A stretch of DNA of 64,000 bases from a bacterium (lineage in GTDB: Bacteria; UBP6; UBA1177): positions 25,553-89,552 of the forward strand of contig JAKLDO010000002.1 of NCBI GenBank assembly GCA_022703485.1, given 5' to 3'. Position numbers and translations under genes: made by a program. Positions 9,571-18,785 of this stretch are shown here, piece after piece (the stretch's first letter is position 1; each line of letters opens with the position of its first letter). Under the pieces are notes generated by a model that searched no databases, was not told the origin of the DNA, and was given only the letters and a program-made list of their open reading frames with translations.

Positions 9571-10281
9571 ATGAACAAAGTGCTTATACTTTCAGGTGCA
9601 GGGCTTTCTGCTGAGTCAGGGATAAGGACTTTCCGCGATTCTAACGGGCTGTGGGAGGAATTTGATGTAATGGAGGTCTGTTCTGCCGAGGGTTTCATAA
9701 AAGACAGATCTAAAGTTCTCGATTTCTATGATATGAGAAGGCGTGACATCGCTGACAAACAGCCTAATGCGGCTCATCTGATGATCGCTGAACTTAAAAA
9801 TGCTTTTCCTGAAAACATCGCCGTGCTGACCCAGAATGTAGATGATCTGCTGGAAAGGGCTGAATGTACTGATGTGATCCATCTTCACGGCACTTTGAGA
9901 GACTTGCGGTGCGAATCATGCGGTCATATCTGGGATATCGGCTACGGACCGGTAAAAGGCCATATCTGTCCTCAGTGCCGAAGCGGTAATGTCAGGCACA
10001 ATGTCGTGATGTTCCACGAACCGGCTCCCGAATATCAGACCCTTTATGAAAAAATAACTGAATGTCACAAAGGGCTTTTTGTGGCCATCGGCACATCGGG
10101 GCAGGTAATTGATGCAGGCGGGATAGCGAAATACTTCAGATTCTCGGTTCTGAACAACCGCGACCCGGAACCGTCAATGGACTACTGCTTCTCAAAAGTC
10201 ATCCACAGAAAAGCGACCGAAGCCGCACCGGAAATAAGAAAGATCATCCTTAACTTCATAAATTCCGGCGAACTGGCGTGA
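9571..10281 (+). CDS. cobB: Sir2-family NAD-dependent deacylase (class III sirtuin)
   Basis: A 236-residue sirtuin removing acyl groups from protein lysines with NAD+. Motifs present: GAGLSAESGIRTFRD (NAD-binding), TQNVDDLLERA (Gln88, Asn89), catalytic HGTLR (His106), and a zinc ribbon CESC...CPQC (Cys114, 117, 133, 136). Tyr53 and Arg56 in FYDMRRRD match the Y-x-x-R pair that marks class III sirtuins (SIRT5, E. coli CobB) able to remove succinyl and malonyl groups. RBS AAGGAG. The stop lies 2 bp from the stop of the convergent 10284 gene. Divergent from the ClC gene. Confidence 0.92.
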   Translation: MNKVLILSGAGLSAESGIRTFRDSNGLWEEFDVMEVCSAEGFIKDRSKVLDFYDMRRRDIADKQPNAAHLMIAELKNAFPENIAVLTQNVDDLLERAECTDVIHLHGTLRDLRCESCGHIWDIGYGPVKGHICPQCRSGNVRHNVVMFHEPAPEYQTLYEKITECHKGLFVAIGTSGQVIDAGGIAKYFRFSVLNNRDPEPSMDYCFSKVIHRKATEAAPEIRKIILNFINSGELA

Positions 10282-10283
10282 TC

Positions 10284-10811
10284 TCAGTATCCGATAATAT
10301 AGTAGACATATAATCCGGGGCCCCACGGTCCGAAACTACCACCTTTGTTTTTGCAGAAAACCACGCTGCCTTCCATTCCGATGCCGTTGTTGACTCCGTT
10401 TCTAAAAAACCGTCTGTATTCCAGATTCAATCCTGTAGAAAGGAAACCGTTTGTCATTGACCAGCCAAGATCTCTTCCGCCACCTATTTCTGCTCCGAAA
10501 CTGATGTAGTTCTTCTGATTTTCAGAAACAGGGAACCTTAATCCGGCAGAAATCCCTGAAGATATTGAAAATATTTGAAAACATTCAACATATGGGCCGA
10601 TATAAAAATTATCAAGTCTTAATGTCATAAGACCCAGTTGAAATAAAAAACTCGGGACCGGAATGCTGCCGCTTGGCTTGAAAACACCTGCTCCGATATT
10701 CAAAGAGACCCATTCAACCGGTTTTTTTTCTTTAGGCTCTTTTTTGAGATCCTCAGCTGACAACCCGAAGGAGATAACAACAACAAACAGCAGAAATAAC
10801 AGCTTTTTCAT
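10284..10811 (-). CDS. Small exported protein, outer-membrane beta-barrel candidate
   Basis: A 175-residue protein with a signal peptide (MKKLLFLLFVVVISFGLSA) followed by a basic/acidic linker. The rest is alternating hydrophobic/polar strands with Gly and aromatic residues, ending in YVYYIIGY. That pattern is typical of small outer-membrane barrels, but I recognise no family. GGAG lies upstream of the ATG. Convergent with the sirtuin gene. Confidence 0.6.
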   Translation of the reverse strand: MKKLLFLLFVVVISFGLSAEDLKKEPKEKKPVEWVSLNIGAGVFKPSGSIPVPSFLFQLGLMTLRLDNFYIGPYVECFQIFSISSGISAGLRFPVSENQKNYISFGAEIGGGRDLGWSMTNGFLSTGLNLEYRRFFRNGVNNGIGMEGSVVFCKNKGGSFGPWGPGLYVYYIIGY

Positions 10812-10941
10812 AAACAGCTCCTTTATCTGTGCAATCTTTAGTGACAGACAGACTTAATTATTATTAAACTTTTAATTGAATCGAATTTAAATAAAATAAA
10901 CACCGCAACGGCACAAAAAAGCGCTTAAAACGGAGAAAAAG

Positions 10942-12951
10942 ATGGTTAGGACAATAATTCAACTATCAATTATTCTGACCGCACTGTTTTTCATTTCGTG
11001 CAGCAATATCTCATCAGGCACAAATGGTAAAAATGATTCGCCTGATGACGAAATAGTAAATAAAAGTGAGTGGGCCGTTCTTGCTGTAGGCGGACATCAT
11101 ACCTGTGGAATAAAGAATGGTGAACTTTTCTGCTGGGGAGCTAATTATATTGGTCAGTTTGGTAATGGAACTCAAGTCGGCGAAATAACTCCGTTAAAAA
11201 TAGGTACTGAAAATGACTGGACAGATATTTCAGCCGGTTATCAACATACCTGCGGAATAAAATCAGGTGAACTTTATTGCTGGGGCAACCTTTATTTTTC
11301 CGATCTTATTCCGGGTGTAGATAAAAAAATGTTAAGTCCCGGCAGAATAGGAAGTGACAGCGACTGGACAAAGGTTGTCTGCGGTTTCAGGCACACCTGC
11401 GGAATCAGAAATGGAGAACTATACTGCTGGGGAAATAATTTTAGAGGAGAACTCGGTGACGGCACAACTGAAAATAAGGAGGAGCCATCCAGAGTCGGCA
11501 GTGACAATGACTGGCAGACCGTTTCAGCAGGAGAATCGCATACTTGCGGAATAAGATCAAGCGGGCTTTACTGCTGGGGTGGAGGATATCTGGAATACAC
11601 AGAGGGATTAACTTATGAAAACTTCAGTTCACCAGTAAAAATCAATGCAGAAAACAACTGGAAAGATGTCGCAGCTGGCGGACACAAACCGTGCGGACTT
11701 AAAAATAACCGAATTTACTGTTGGGATGCAGACAAATATAAAACTGAAGCTGTAGAACCGTTCGAATTGGACAATAACAGAAACTGGCAGTCCTTATCGG
11801 GTTTTCTGAATTACACCTGCGGAATCAGAAATGGTGAACTCTACTGCTGGGGGAATAATTATTACGGTCAGCTTGGCGACGGAACAAACGAAGAGAGGGA
11901 AAAACCAGTCAGAGTTGACAGAAGCTCCGGGTGGTCAGTTGTTTCTACAGGACAGAGTCATACCTGTGGCATCGATGGAACTGGTCTTTACTGTTGGGGC
12001 AGCAATGAATTTGGGAAACTTGGAAACGGAGAAGATTCATTTTCCGCAGATCCGGTTCAAATCGGAAGTTTGTCAGACTGGGGAACGGTTTCGGCATGCG
12101 ATTCACATACCTGCGCAATCAGAAACAGCGAACTTTACTGCTGGGGATGGAATTATTCAGGAGAACTCGGTGACGGTACTCAAATTAACAGACAGATTCC
12201 GGTTCAGACAGTTGATTCGGGTAACTGGAAAAGTGTTACAACTGGAAATAACAGTAGTTGCGGAATAAAAAACAACGGAAAACTCAGTTGCTGGGGTTAC
12301 ATCGGAGATATTGAAAATGAGGAAAACATTGAATGGTCATCCGTTTCAATTTTTGGTTCAGGCGTATGCGGAATAAGCGAAGGCAAACTTTTCTGTGCCG
12401 AAAGAGAGTATCAGCCATTTGTTCAGATGGATGAACATAATGACTGGAATGTAATTTCATCCGATTATCGTCGTGCCTGTGGAATCCGCGGTGGTGAACT
12501 TTATTGCTGGGGTGATAATCTAAACGGAGATCTTGGAATTGATTCTGAAATCAACATTAAATCACCTACCAGAGTCGGTGAGTTCAGCGACTGGTCAGTT
12601 ATTTATGTGAGTTCAGGTTATATTTGCGGGATAAGGAACGGAGATGTTTCCTGCTGGGGATGGAACGAACTCGACTTTAATTTTGATAACAGCGAAAACG
12701 ACTGGACAGATGTTTCTTCCAGTGAATATGATATCTGCGGAATTAAATCCGGAAAACTGTTTTGTGCCTATTATAAAGAAGGTATTGAACAGATTGGAAA
12801 TGATTCTGACTGGACATCAGTTTCAGTAGGAAGAAATTACATTTGCGGAATAAGGGACAGTAAATTATTTTGCTGGGGCAGCAACAGTGTCGGTCAGCTT
12901 GGGAACGGTGAAGCGTGGGAACTGACTCCTGTTCCGGTGATAGAGCCGTGA
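10942..12951 (+). CDS. RCC1-repeat lipoprotein
   Basis: A 669-residue protein with a lipobox (LFFISC, mature Cys about 21) and about 13 repeats of roughly 45-50 residues. Each repeat is built on DW-x-x-VSAG-x-x-HTCGI-x-x-GELYCWG, followed in many by GELGDGT. These are RCC1-type propeller blades, with a conserved Cys pair (TCGI...YCWG) in each unit. Predicted as one or two seven-bladed propellers at the cell surface. The next gene, an outer-membrane paralogue, starts 18 bp downstream, so the two are probably co-expressed. Confidence 0.85.
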   Translation: MVRTIIQLSIILTALFFISCSNISSGTNGKNDSPDDEIVNKSEWAVLAVGGHHTCGIKNGELFCWGANYIGQFGNGTQVGEITPLKIGTENDWTDISAGYQHTCGIKSGELYCWGNLYFSDLIPGVDKKMLSPGRIGSDSDWTKVVCGFRHTCGIRNGELYCWGNNFRGELGDGTTENKEEPSRVGSDNDWQTVSAGESHTCGIRSSGLYCWGGGYLEYTEGLTYENFSSPVKINAENNWKDVAAGGHKPCGLKNNRIYCWDADKYKTEAVEPFELDNNRNWQSLSGFLNYTCGIRNGELYCWGNNYYGQLGDGTNEEREKPVRVDRSSGWSVVSTGQSHTCGIDGTGLYCWGSNEFGKLGNGEDSFSADPVQIGSLSDWGTVSACDSHTCAIRNSELYCWGWNYSGELGDGTQINRQIPVQTVDSGNWKSVTTGNNSSCGIKNNGKLSCWGYIGDIENEENIEWSSVSIFGSGVCGISEGKLFCAEREYQPFVQMDEHNDWNVISSDYRRACGIRGGELYCWGDNLNGDLGIDSEINIKSPTRVGEFSDWSVIYVSSGYICGIRNGDVSCWGWNELDFNFDNSENDWTDVSSSEYDICGIKSGKLFCAYYKEGIEQIGNDSDWTSVSVGRNYICGIRDSKLFCWGSNSVGQLGNGEAWELTPVPVIEP

Positions 12952-12969
12952 TGATTTAAGGAGAAATAT

Positions 12970-13755
12970 TTGAGCAGATCCGCAATAACAAAATTCATAA
13001 TTTTCGCGCTTCTTTTCATCGGGACTGTTGAAGCGGCATCAACTGTTGATAAAAGTTCCGATGACAAGATAACTGTATCAGGTTCATATAATCCTTTTAT
13101 GTTCTCTTCAAAATATGTCAGCGACTCAAATCTTGAAGAAAAATACATACAGGGAACTTTAAAAATTGATTACGACAAAAGATTCCATAAAAACTGGGAA
13201 TTTCACTCTTCATCTGCAATTTCAAAATCCAAAAGGACTTTCTATAATCCTGATGTTGAACCTTTTACAGAAAACCCGGAAATTCTTTACAATCCTCCGG
13301 TTGCAAATATTTCAGGATATATTGATGCAGGCTTATCTTTCTGGTGGGATTACATTAGAATAAGAGCAGATTTAAAGGTTTGTATTGCTGACAGGGAGGA
13401 TGGTACAGTCGGTGTTTTTCCGGTTGGAGGGTTGCTGATGGAAGCCGGTAAAATGGACCGGTTGTGGATTTCCACAGGGTTCTTTCACAATGAGTATCCA
13501 TACGGATTATTTCAACTTGCACTGAACGGAAAAATAAACGACAGCGTTGAATTAGGTGGAGGAGTTTTAGTTCTTGCAATAAATACATCCGTTTTTGAAA
13601 CTGCTGAAATGCCCTTCCCTTCAGCATTTTTCAGGTTTAAAATTCAGGCATCGGAAGAAATCGCATTAAAATCATATTTAAATATCAAACCTTATCATTA
13701 TGAAGATCCCGAAATGATGTTTGAAGGCTCCCTCGGAATGGAGTTCAGTTTTTAA
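12970..13755 (+). CDS. Outer-membrane barrel paralogue OMP1
   Basis: A 261-residue protein starting at TTG (12970) behind AAGGAGA, with signal peptide FIIFALLFIGTVEA. It shares clear blocks with 15862 and 18786: SGSYNPF, YDKRFHKNWE, SFWWDYIRIRADL, EAGKMDRLWISTGFF and the C-terminus GSLGMEFSF. The terminal Phe and alternating amphipathic strands fit an outer-membrane beta-barrel (BAM signal). I know no named family. It follows the RCC1 lipoprotein and precedes the SBBP lipoprotein, so it may be a surface partner of one of them. Confidence 0.75.
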   Translation: MSRSAITKFIIFALLFIGTVEAASTVDKSSDDKITVSGSYNPFMFSSKYVSDSNLEEKYIQGTLKIDYDKRFHKNWEFHSSSAISKSKRTFYNPDVEPFTENPEILYNPPVANISGYIDAGLSFWWDYIRIRADLKVCIADREDGTVGVFPVGGLLMEAGKMDRLWISTGFFHNEYPYGLFQLALNGKINDSVELGGGVLVLAINTSVFETAEMPFPSAFFRFKIQASEEIALKSYLNIKPYHYEDPEMMFEGSLGMEFSF

Positions 13756-13765
13756 GGAGATTAAC

Positions 13766-15862
13766 ATGACGAAGTTATTTATGTTTCTACTGCTGGCGGT
13801 TTTCATTTCCTGCGGGGAAAACAGTACTGATAAAGCTGGCGATCCATTTTATGAAGAATGGACAATTTACTGGGGTTTTGGTGCGTCTGTACAAAATGAC
13901 CTCGGGAAAAGTGTTGCAGTTTCAAAAGACGGATCCATTTTTGTTGCTGGCGACAATATTGAAAATTCTGATGAAAGCGAAAATGCAGAAAATGATTCTA
14001 AACCATTTTTTCTCACCAAAATATCTTCTGACGGAACAATCATTTGGAGCGTTCTCAATGATTTAATCGGTACGGTGATTGAAGGAAAAACTATAGTCAC
14101 TGACAGCAGAAACAACTGCTTTGTAGTAAGCAACAGAATTGACTATTTAATTATTACAAAATTTAATAGTGCCGGCACAATTGAATTGAGTCGTCCGTTC
14201 GATAAAAAGTTCTACATACACAGTATTGCAATAGATAAATCAGGAAATATTTTTGTCGGCGGTCTCAATGATACATCAAAGAAACCTTATTTAATGAAAA
14301 CAGACAGAGATGGCATGAAATTGTGGGAAAAAGAGTGGGATGAAGAAAATCACTTTATGGTTGAAGCTGTTGCAACTGACATTTCCGGAAATGTTTATGC
14401 AGTAGGCAGAACGGAAGACAATCCCGATTCAGACGGCGTCGGTGATAGAAGTGAAAGCTTCATCGTAAAATTTGACGGGAACGGAAAGAAATTGTGGAGT
14501 AAAAACTGGGGTGTCCCGGAAAAATGGACAGTAGGCAATTCAATTTCTGTAGATTCCGATGGATCGATTTTTGTTTCCGGAATGACTTCTGGAACTTTTG
14601 AAGGAAATGTTTCAGCCGGAGATACCGATATTTTCTTAACAAAATTCAATTCCGGATCAGAAATAGAATGGACAAAACAGTTCGGAACTGAAGCTTGGGA
14701 TGCGGGATACTCATTGACTCTAGACGGAAAAGGTCGTGTCGTTGTAACTGGAAGTGCTTCAAACAGCAACTATTGTAAAGATAACGGTTGTCGTAATTCA
14801 TTTCTTGTCTCAGTATTTGATTATAATGGAAACAGCAAATACTCGAATGAATGGAGCAATGGTCAACAAAGCAATATTTATTCTATTGCCTCCGACATGA
14901 ATGGAAATGTTTTTTTCACTGGATTCAACGAGAACTTCGATAATGAAGGATCTGTTTTTCTATCCCGCTTTTCATTGAACGGATCTGATGACAAAACAGA
15001 GGATAACAAATCCGATGATGAAGACTCTCCTATTGATGAAGAAAATTGCAGACAGGCTGACGGAGGAACCGATACCTTCATAAAAGTCACTTATGAAGAA
15101 GATAAGTGTGCAAATCCCGGCGAAAGAACATTCAAAATGCTTTATCTTATTGAGCCTGCCGATCATACCATAATAGATCCTGAGCATTCAGGAATGATAT
15201 GCACTATGACCATTGACAGTATAGAAGGCGGAGAAATTGAAAACTTTTCCGCTGATGCCACTATCCCTGAATCAGATTTCTATTATGTTTCGGAAAAACA
15301 GATATATACAGACATTTCAGGCATTTCAGAAGGAGAAAAATGCTGGGGCGCTGACAGATATACAATAAGATTCAATGGATACGATAGGGATCTTTTCAAT
15401 GACTCTATGATCGGAAAAAAGATCGTTTTCTACACCGGACCTGTCTACTGGGGATACGAAAAAGTGCACGCTGTAGCTTATGAAGACGGCACCTGGATTG
15501 CTGTGAACCGTGTTATGCCGGGCAATTTCGGTCTTAAACCCGATCTGCTGGCGTACAGATCAACAATGCTTGATTGTGCTGTGCATTGTGTCTATGGAAT
15601 GGGATATAACGGCTATGACATTCCCAACTACACCATTCAGCCGCCTGTACAGTTTGATGTTGAAGGTCTTGATGAAGTTGTTCTGATCCGAAACGGCGAA
15701 ACTCAGATCATCGGCGACTATGAATTTTATGCCGATTTCAGCGTGGCGATCTCAGACAAAGACCCTGACGGAATATTTACAGTTACAGCCGATTATGATC
15801 CTCTTCCTCCCAAAAACGGACAGTTCTATTTCTCAGTCCTCAATATCGGTGCACTGAAGTAA
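13766..15862 (+). CDS. SBBP-type beta-propeller lipoprotein
   Basis: Start chosen at ATG 13766, behind AAGGAG and giving a proper lipobox (AVFISC); an upstream in-frame ATG at 13721 lies inside the previous gene. The 698-residue protein has about seven SBBP-like repeats (VSKDGSIFVAG, IDKSGNIFVGG, TDISGNVYAVGRTEDN, VDSDGSIFVSGMTSG, LDGKGRVVVTGSAS). It then has an acidic linker (about residue 420) and a C-terminal domain with several Cys that I do not recognise. Predicted surface lipoprotein. The stop overlaps the next start by 1 bp (TAATG). Confidence 0.8.
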   Translation: MTKLFMFLLLAVFISCGENSTDKAGDPFYEEWTIYWGFGASVQNDLGKSVAVSKDGSIFVAGDNIENSDESENAENDSKPFFLTKISSDGTIIWSVLNDLIGTVIEGKTIVTDSRNNCFVVSNRIDYLIITKFNSAGTIELSRPFDKKFYIHSIAIDKSGNIFVGGLNDTSKKPYLMKTDRDGMKLWEKEWDEENHFMVEAVATDISGNVYAVGRTEDNPDSDGVGDRSESFIVKFDGNGKKLWSKNWGVPEKWTVGNSISVDSDGSIFVSGMTSGTFEGNVSAGDTDIFLTKFNSGSEIEWTKQFGTEAWDAGYSLTLDGKGRVVVTGSASNSNYCKDNGCRNSFLVSVFDYNGNSKYSNEWSNGQQSNIYSIASDMNGNVFFTGFNENFDNEGSVFLSRFSLNGSDDKTEDNKSDDEDSPIDEENCRQADGGTDTFIKVTYEEDKCANPGERTFKMLYLIEPADHTIIDPEHSGMICTMTIDSIEGGEIENFSADATIPESDFYYVSEKQIYTDISGISEGEKCWGADRYTIRFNGYDRDLFNDSMIGKKIVFYTGPVYWGYEKVHAVAYEDGTWIAVNRVMPGNFGLKPDLLAYRSTMLDCAVHCVYGMGYNGYDIPNYTIQPPVQFDVEGLDEVVLIRNGETQIIGDYEFYADFSVAISDKDPDGIFTVTADYDPLPPKNGQFYFSVLNIGALK

Positions 15863-16653
15863 TGAATAAACAGGCAATAACAAAATTCATAATTTTTGCG
15901 CTTCTTTTCATCGGAACTATCGAGGCGGCATCGCCCCAAGATAAAAATGTGAATGACAAAATAACTGTATCAGGTTCGTACAATCCTTTCAGTGTTTTAA
16001 CCTGTTCCACAACTGACAGATATGTTCAAGGATCGGCAAAGATAAATTACGACAAAAGATTCCACAAGAACTGGGAACTCCATACTGCGGTGGCTTATTC
16101 AAGATCAAAAAGAATTTCTCACGAAGAGCATAAAGATCCATATGATGAAACAACTCCGCCGGGAGAATTTAAAAACAGCGGTTTTGGCGATATCGGAATG
16201 TCTTTCTGGTGGGATTATCTCCGCATCAGAGCTGACTTCACCTTATTTGCATATGACAATTATCAGGAGGAATACAAAGGTAAAACTCTGGTCGGAATAA
16301 ATAAAAAAATCAGTCTTATGCCTATGGGCGGCGGAATTATTGAAGCTGGAAAAATGGATTTTTTATGGATATCAACAGGTTCTTTTTATCAGGAATATCC
16401 TTACGGAATGCTTCAAATAGCATTGAACGGCAATATAAAAAACAAAGCCGAGCTTGGCGGCGGGATTGTATTGCTGCCAGTTAATCACTCTATATGGGAA
16501 GCACAGCAGACTGATCAGATGTTTTCGCTTTTTTTACGGACAAAAATTAAAATCAACGACATTTTTGCAATCAAATCTTATATAAATTTTGTACCGATAT
16601 CCCCACCTGAAGGAATAGTTCAAGGTTCCCTCGGGATGGAGTTCAGTTTTTAA
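15862..16653 (+). CDS. Outer-membrane barrel paralogue OMP2
   Basis: A 263-residue paralogue of 12970 and 18786, with signal peptide FIIFALLFIGTIEA and the same blocks (SGSYNPF, DRYVQGSAKINYDKRFHKNWE, MSFWWDYLRIRADF, IEAGKMDFLWISTG, C-terminal GSLGMEFSF). It is translationally coupled to the SBBP lipoprotein through a 1-bp stop/start overlap. The tight coupling suggests a stoichiometric pair. Barrel prediction rests on the C-terminal Phe and strand pattern. Confidence 0.75.
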   Translation: MNKQAITKFIIFALLFIGTIEAASPQDKNVNDKITVSGSYNPFSVLTCSTTDRYVQGSAKINYDKRFHKNWELHTAVAYSRSKRISHEEHKDPYDETTPPGEFKNSGFGDIGMSFWWDYLRIRADFTLFAYDNYQEEYKGKTLVGINKKISLMPMGGGIIEAGKMDFLWISTGSFYQEYPYGMLQIALNGNIKNKAELGGGIVLLPVNHSIWEAQQTDQMFSLFLRTKIKINDIFAIKSYINFVPISPPEGIVQGSLGMEFSF

Positions 16654-16671
16654 AAACCTCACACAATTAAT

Positions 16672-16700
16672 TTGACATCCTGTTTTTTGTTAGGTATCAT
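16672..16700 (+). promoter_or_regulatory. Candidate sigma70-type promoter for the radical SAM pair
   Basis: Perfect TTGACA at 16672-16677 and TATCAT at 16695-16700 with a 17-bp spacer. GGGAGAG (16715-16721) then precedes the GTG start at 16729. Confidence 0.65.
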
Positions 16701-16728
16701 TGCCTGACAAGTTCGGGAGAGAACACCT

Positions 16729-17973
16729 GTGGATATAATGGAAAAGCTTGAAATATTAAGTGCTTCCGCCAAATACGATGCAAGCTGCGCCTCGTCAGGC
16801 AGTTTCAGGAATACTCCGAAAGGGGGCATAGGCAACGGCAAGGCATGCGGAATATGCCACAGCTGGGCGGATGACGGCAGATGCATAAGCCTGCTCAAGG
16901 TGCTTTTCACGAATTTCTGCATTTATGACTGCGCTTACTGCATAAACAGAAGAAGCAATGACATAAAAAGAGTCGCTTTCACATCCAGGGAGATAGCCGA
17001 TCTTACTATCGGATTTTACAAAAGAAATTACATCGAAGGGCTGTTCCTTTCAAGCGGAATTATTAAAAATCCTGATCACACGATGGAACTTCTGAGCGAG
17101 GCACTTCGCATACTGAGGTGCGAATACCGTTTCGGCGGATACATACATGTCAAAGCGATCCCCGGAGCATCAAAAGAACTTATCGACAAGGCAGGGAAAC
17201 TTGCCGACCGCATTTCGGTCAATATCGAACTTCCTTCGAAAGAAAGCCTGACAAGACTGACCGACAAAAAACACACAGACATCTTCGAACCCATGAAACA
17301 GATAACTGACGGAGTGATAACAAGTACCGAAGAACGAAAAATAAGCCGTTTCGCCCCCAGGTTCGCACCGGCGGGGCAGTCAACTCAGCTGATAGTAGGC
17401 GCGACACCCGAGACAGACCTCACAATTGTTAAGCTCAGTGAGGCCATGTATCACAAATTCAACCTCCGCCGCGTCTACTACAGCGCCTTCATTCCTGTCA
17501 ATAACGATTCCCGCCTTCCGGTGCTCCGCGAACCTCCCCTTCTGCGTGAACACAGGCTGTATCAGGCAGATTTTCTGATGCGGCAGTACTATTTCAATGC
17601 CGATGAAATACTTTCTCCGCAACACCCGATGCTTGACATATCCCTCGATCCCAAGGCGAACTGGGCGCTCAATCATTTTCACCTGTTCCCTGTTGAAGTG
17701 AACACAGCCGACCATGAAATGCTTCTGCGGGTTCCCGGAATAGGACCGAGGTCTGCAAAAAGGATAATCCTTGCAAGAAGAACTCACTATCTTGGCTTTG
17801 ACAACCTCAGACAGCTCGGGGTGGTAATGAAAAGGGCGAAATACTTCATCACCTGCAAAGGGGTCAGGATGCCGGCTGTCACAGAAAAGCTTCAGACAGT
17901 CTACAGATCTCTCGCTGAGTCGCATGAACCGGGTCCATATCAGATGAAACTCTTCTCAACTGAACCGTTATGA
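16729..17973 (+). CDS. Radical SAM DNA modification/repair-type protein (TIGR03916 family)
   Basis: A 414-residue protein of the radical SAM family often found beside a DUF4130/UDG-like protein. It has the family N-terminus KLEILSASAKYDASCASSG. The iron-sulfur motif CxxxCxxC is in NFCIYDCAYCINR (about residues 64-72). A helix-hairpin-helix lies near the C-terminus (LLRVPGIGPRSAKRI), which suggests nucleic-acid binding. The substrate is unknown. Start GTG 16729 is preferred over ATG 16738 because it has the spaced ribosome site and matches the family's usual N-terminus. Overlaps the partner gene by 4 bp (ATGA). Confidence 0.88.
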   Translation: MDIMEKLEILSASAKYDASCASSGSFRNTPKGGIGNGKACGICHSWADDGRCISLLKVLFTNFCIYDCAYCINRRSNDIKRVAFTSREIADLTIGFYKRNYIEGLFLSSGIIKNPDHTMELLSEALRILRCEYRFGGYIHVKAIPGASKELIDKAGKLADRISVNIELPSKESLTRLTDKKHTDIFEPMKQITDGVITSTEERKISRFAPRFAPAGQSTQLIVGATPETDLTIVKLSEAMYHKFNLRRVYYSAFIPVNNDSRLPVLREPPLLREHRLYQADFLMRQYYFNADEILSPQHPMLDISLDPKANWALNHFHLFPVEVNTADHEMLLRVPGIGPRSAKRIILARRTHYLGFDNLRQLGVVMKRAKYFITCKGVRMPAVTEKLQTVYRSLAESHEPGPYQMKLFSTEPL

Positions 17974-18731
17974 GCAGAGTCTATCTTTTTGACGGCACCC
18001 TTGCCGGGTTTCAGTCCGTTCTGCCTGTTCTGTGGAACATCTCTGAAAATGGTGACAGGCTCCAGAGCGCCGATTCATACATTCCGGGAATATTTGAAGA
18101 AGCAGTTACTCTTGACCCATCCGTCGATCATTATCAGCCGGCACTATCAGATGAAGCATACAACGAAGCTGTAAAAAGACTTCTCTATGCTTTTTCTGAC
18201 AGCAGAACAAATGCATTTGAACAGACCCCGTCATTCCTCTGTTATGTTAGAAATAACGGACTTTTTGCATTAACTCACCTTGCAGAACCTTGCGTGAACA
18301 TTGTGACAAAAGCGGCAAGAAGAACTGCCGGAGAGGCCCACAAGCTCAAAGGACTTCTCAGGTTCAGAAAGATAGGCAATATTTTTTACGGACCTTATTT
18401 CAGCAGATCTTTTGTTCTGCCCATGCTTTCCGAACATTTCAGGAGAAGACTTCCTAACCAGCAGTGGATACTTCATGACACAGAACGGTCGACAGGCATT
18501 TTCTATAACGGACATGTTCCTGTTCAGGCGTTTTTCGATGAAACGCAGATACTTGAACTTACTGCACTTTATGAAAAGAATGGAGTTGAGGACCCTTTTG
18601 AAACGCTCTGGAAAAGCTATTTTGACAATATCGCGATCGAATACCGGAAAAACCCGAAACTTCAGCAGTCCTTCATGCCGAAACAGTACTGGAAATACAT
18701 TCCTGAAGTGTCCGGCAGATTGAAAAAATAA
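17970..18731 (+). CDS. DUF4130 DNA-metabolism protein (TIGR03915 family)
   Basis: A 253-residue partner of the radical SAM protein. The N-terminus YLFDGTLAGFQSVLPVLW and the central RFRKIGNIFYGPY region identify DUF4130/TIGR03915, a family found fused or adjacent to uracil-DNA-glycosylase-like domains in other bacteria. No UDG domain is fused here; the protein is the short form. A nucleic-acid repair or modification role is known only by association. Translationally coupled to 16729. Confidence 0.87.
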   Translation: MSRVYLFDGTLAGFQSVLPVLWNISENGDRLQSADSYIPGIFEEAVTLDPSVDHYQPALSDEAYNEAVKRLLYAFSDSRTNAFEQTPSFLCYVRNNGLFALTHLAEPCVNIVTKAARRTAGEAHKLKGLLRFRKIGNIFYGPYFSRSFVLPMLSEHFRRRLPNQQWILHDTERSTGIFYNGHVPVQAFFDETQILELTALYEKNGVEDPFETLWKSYFDNIAIEYRKNPKLQQSFMPKQYWKYIPEVSGRLKK

Positions 18732-18785
18732 AATCTTCTAAAAAATGCTACTATATTGCATAATCCTTTAAAAAAGGAGGAGGTC

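Noticed and set aside
13721..13765. Upstream extension of the SBBP lipoprotein
   Set aside because: It overlaps the previous gene and puts 15 residues before a perfect lipoprotein signal with its own ribosome site.
16729..17973. Biotin- or lipoate-synthase reading of the radical SAM gene
   Set aside because: The N-terminal block, C-terminal helix-hairpin-helix and the DUF4130 neighbour fit the TIGR03916 family instead.
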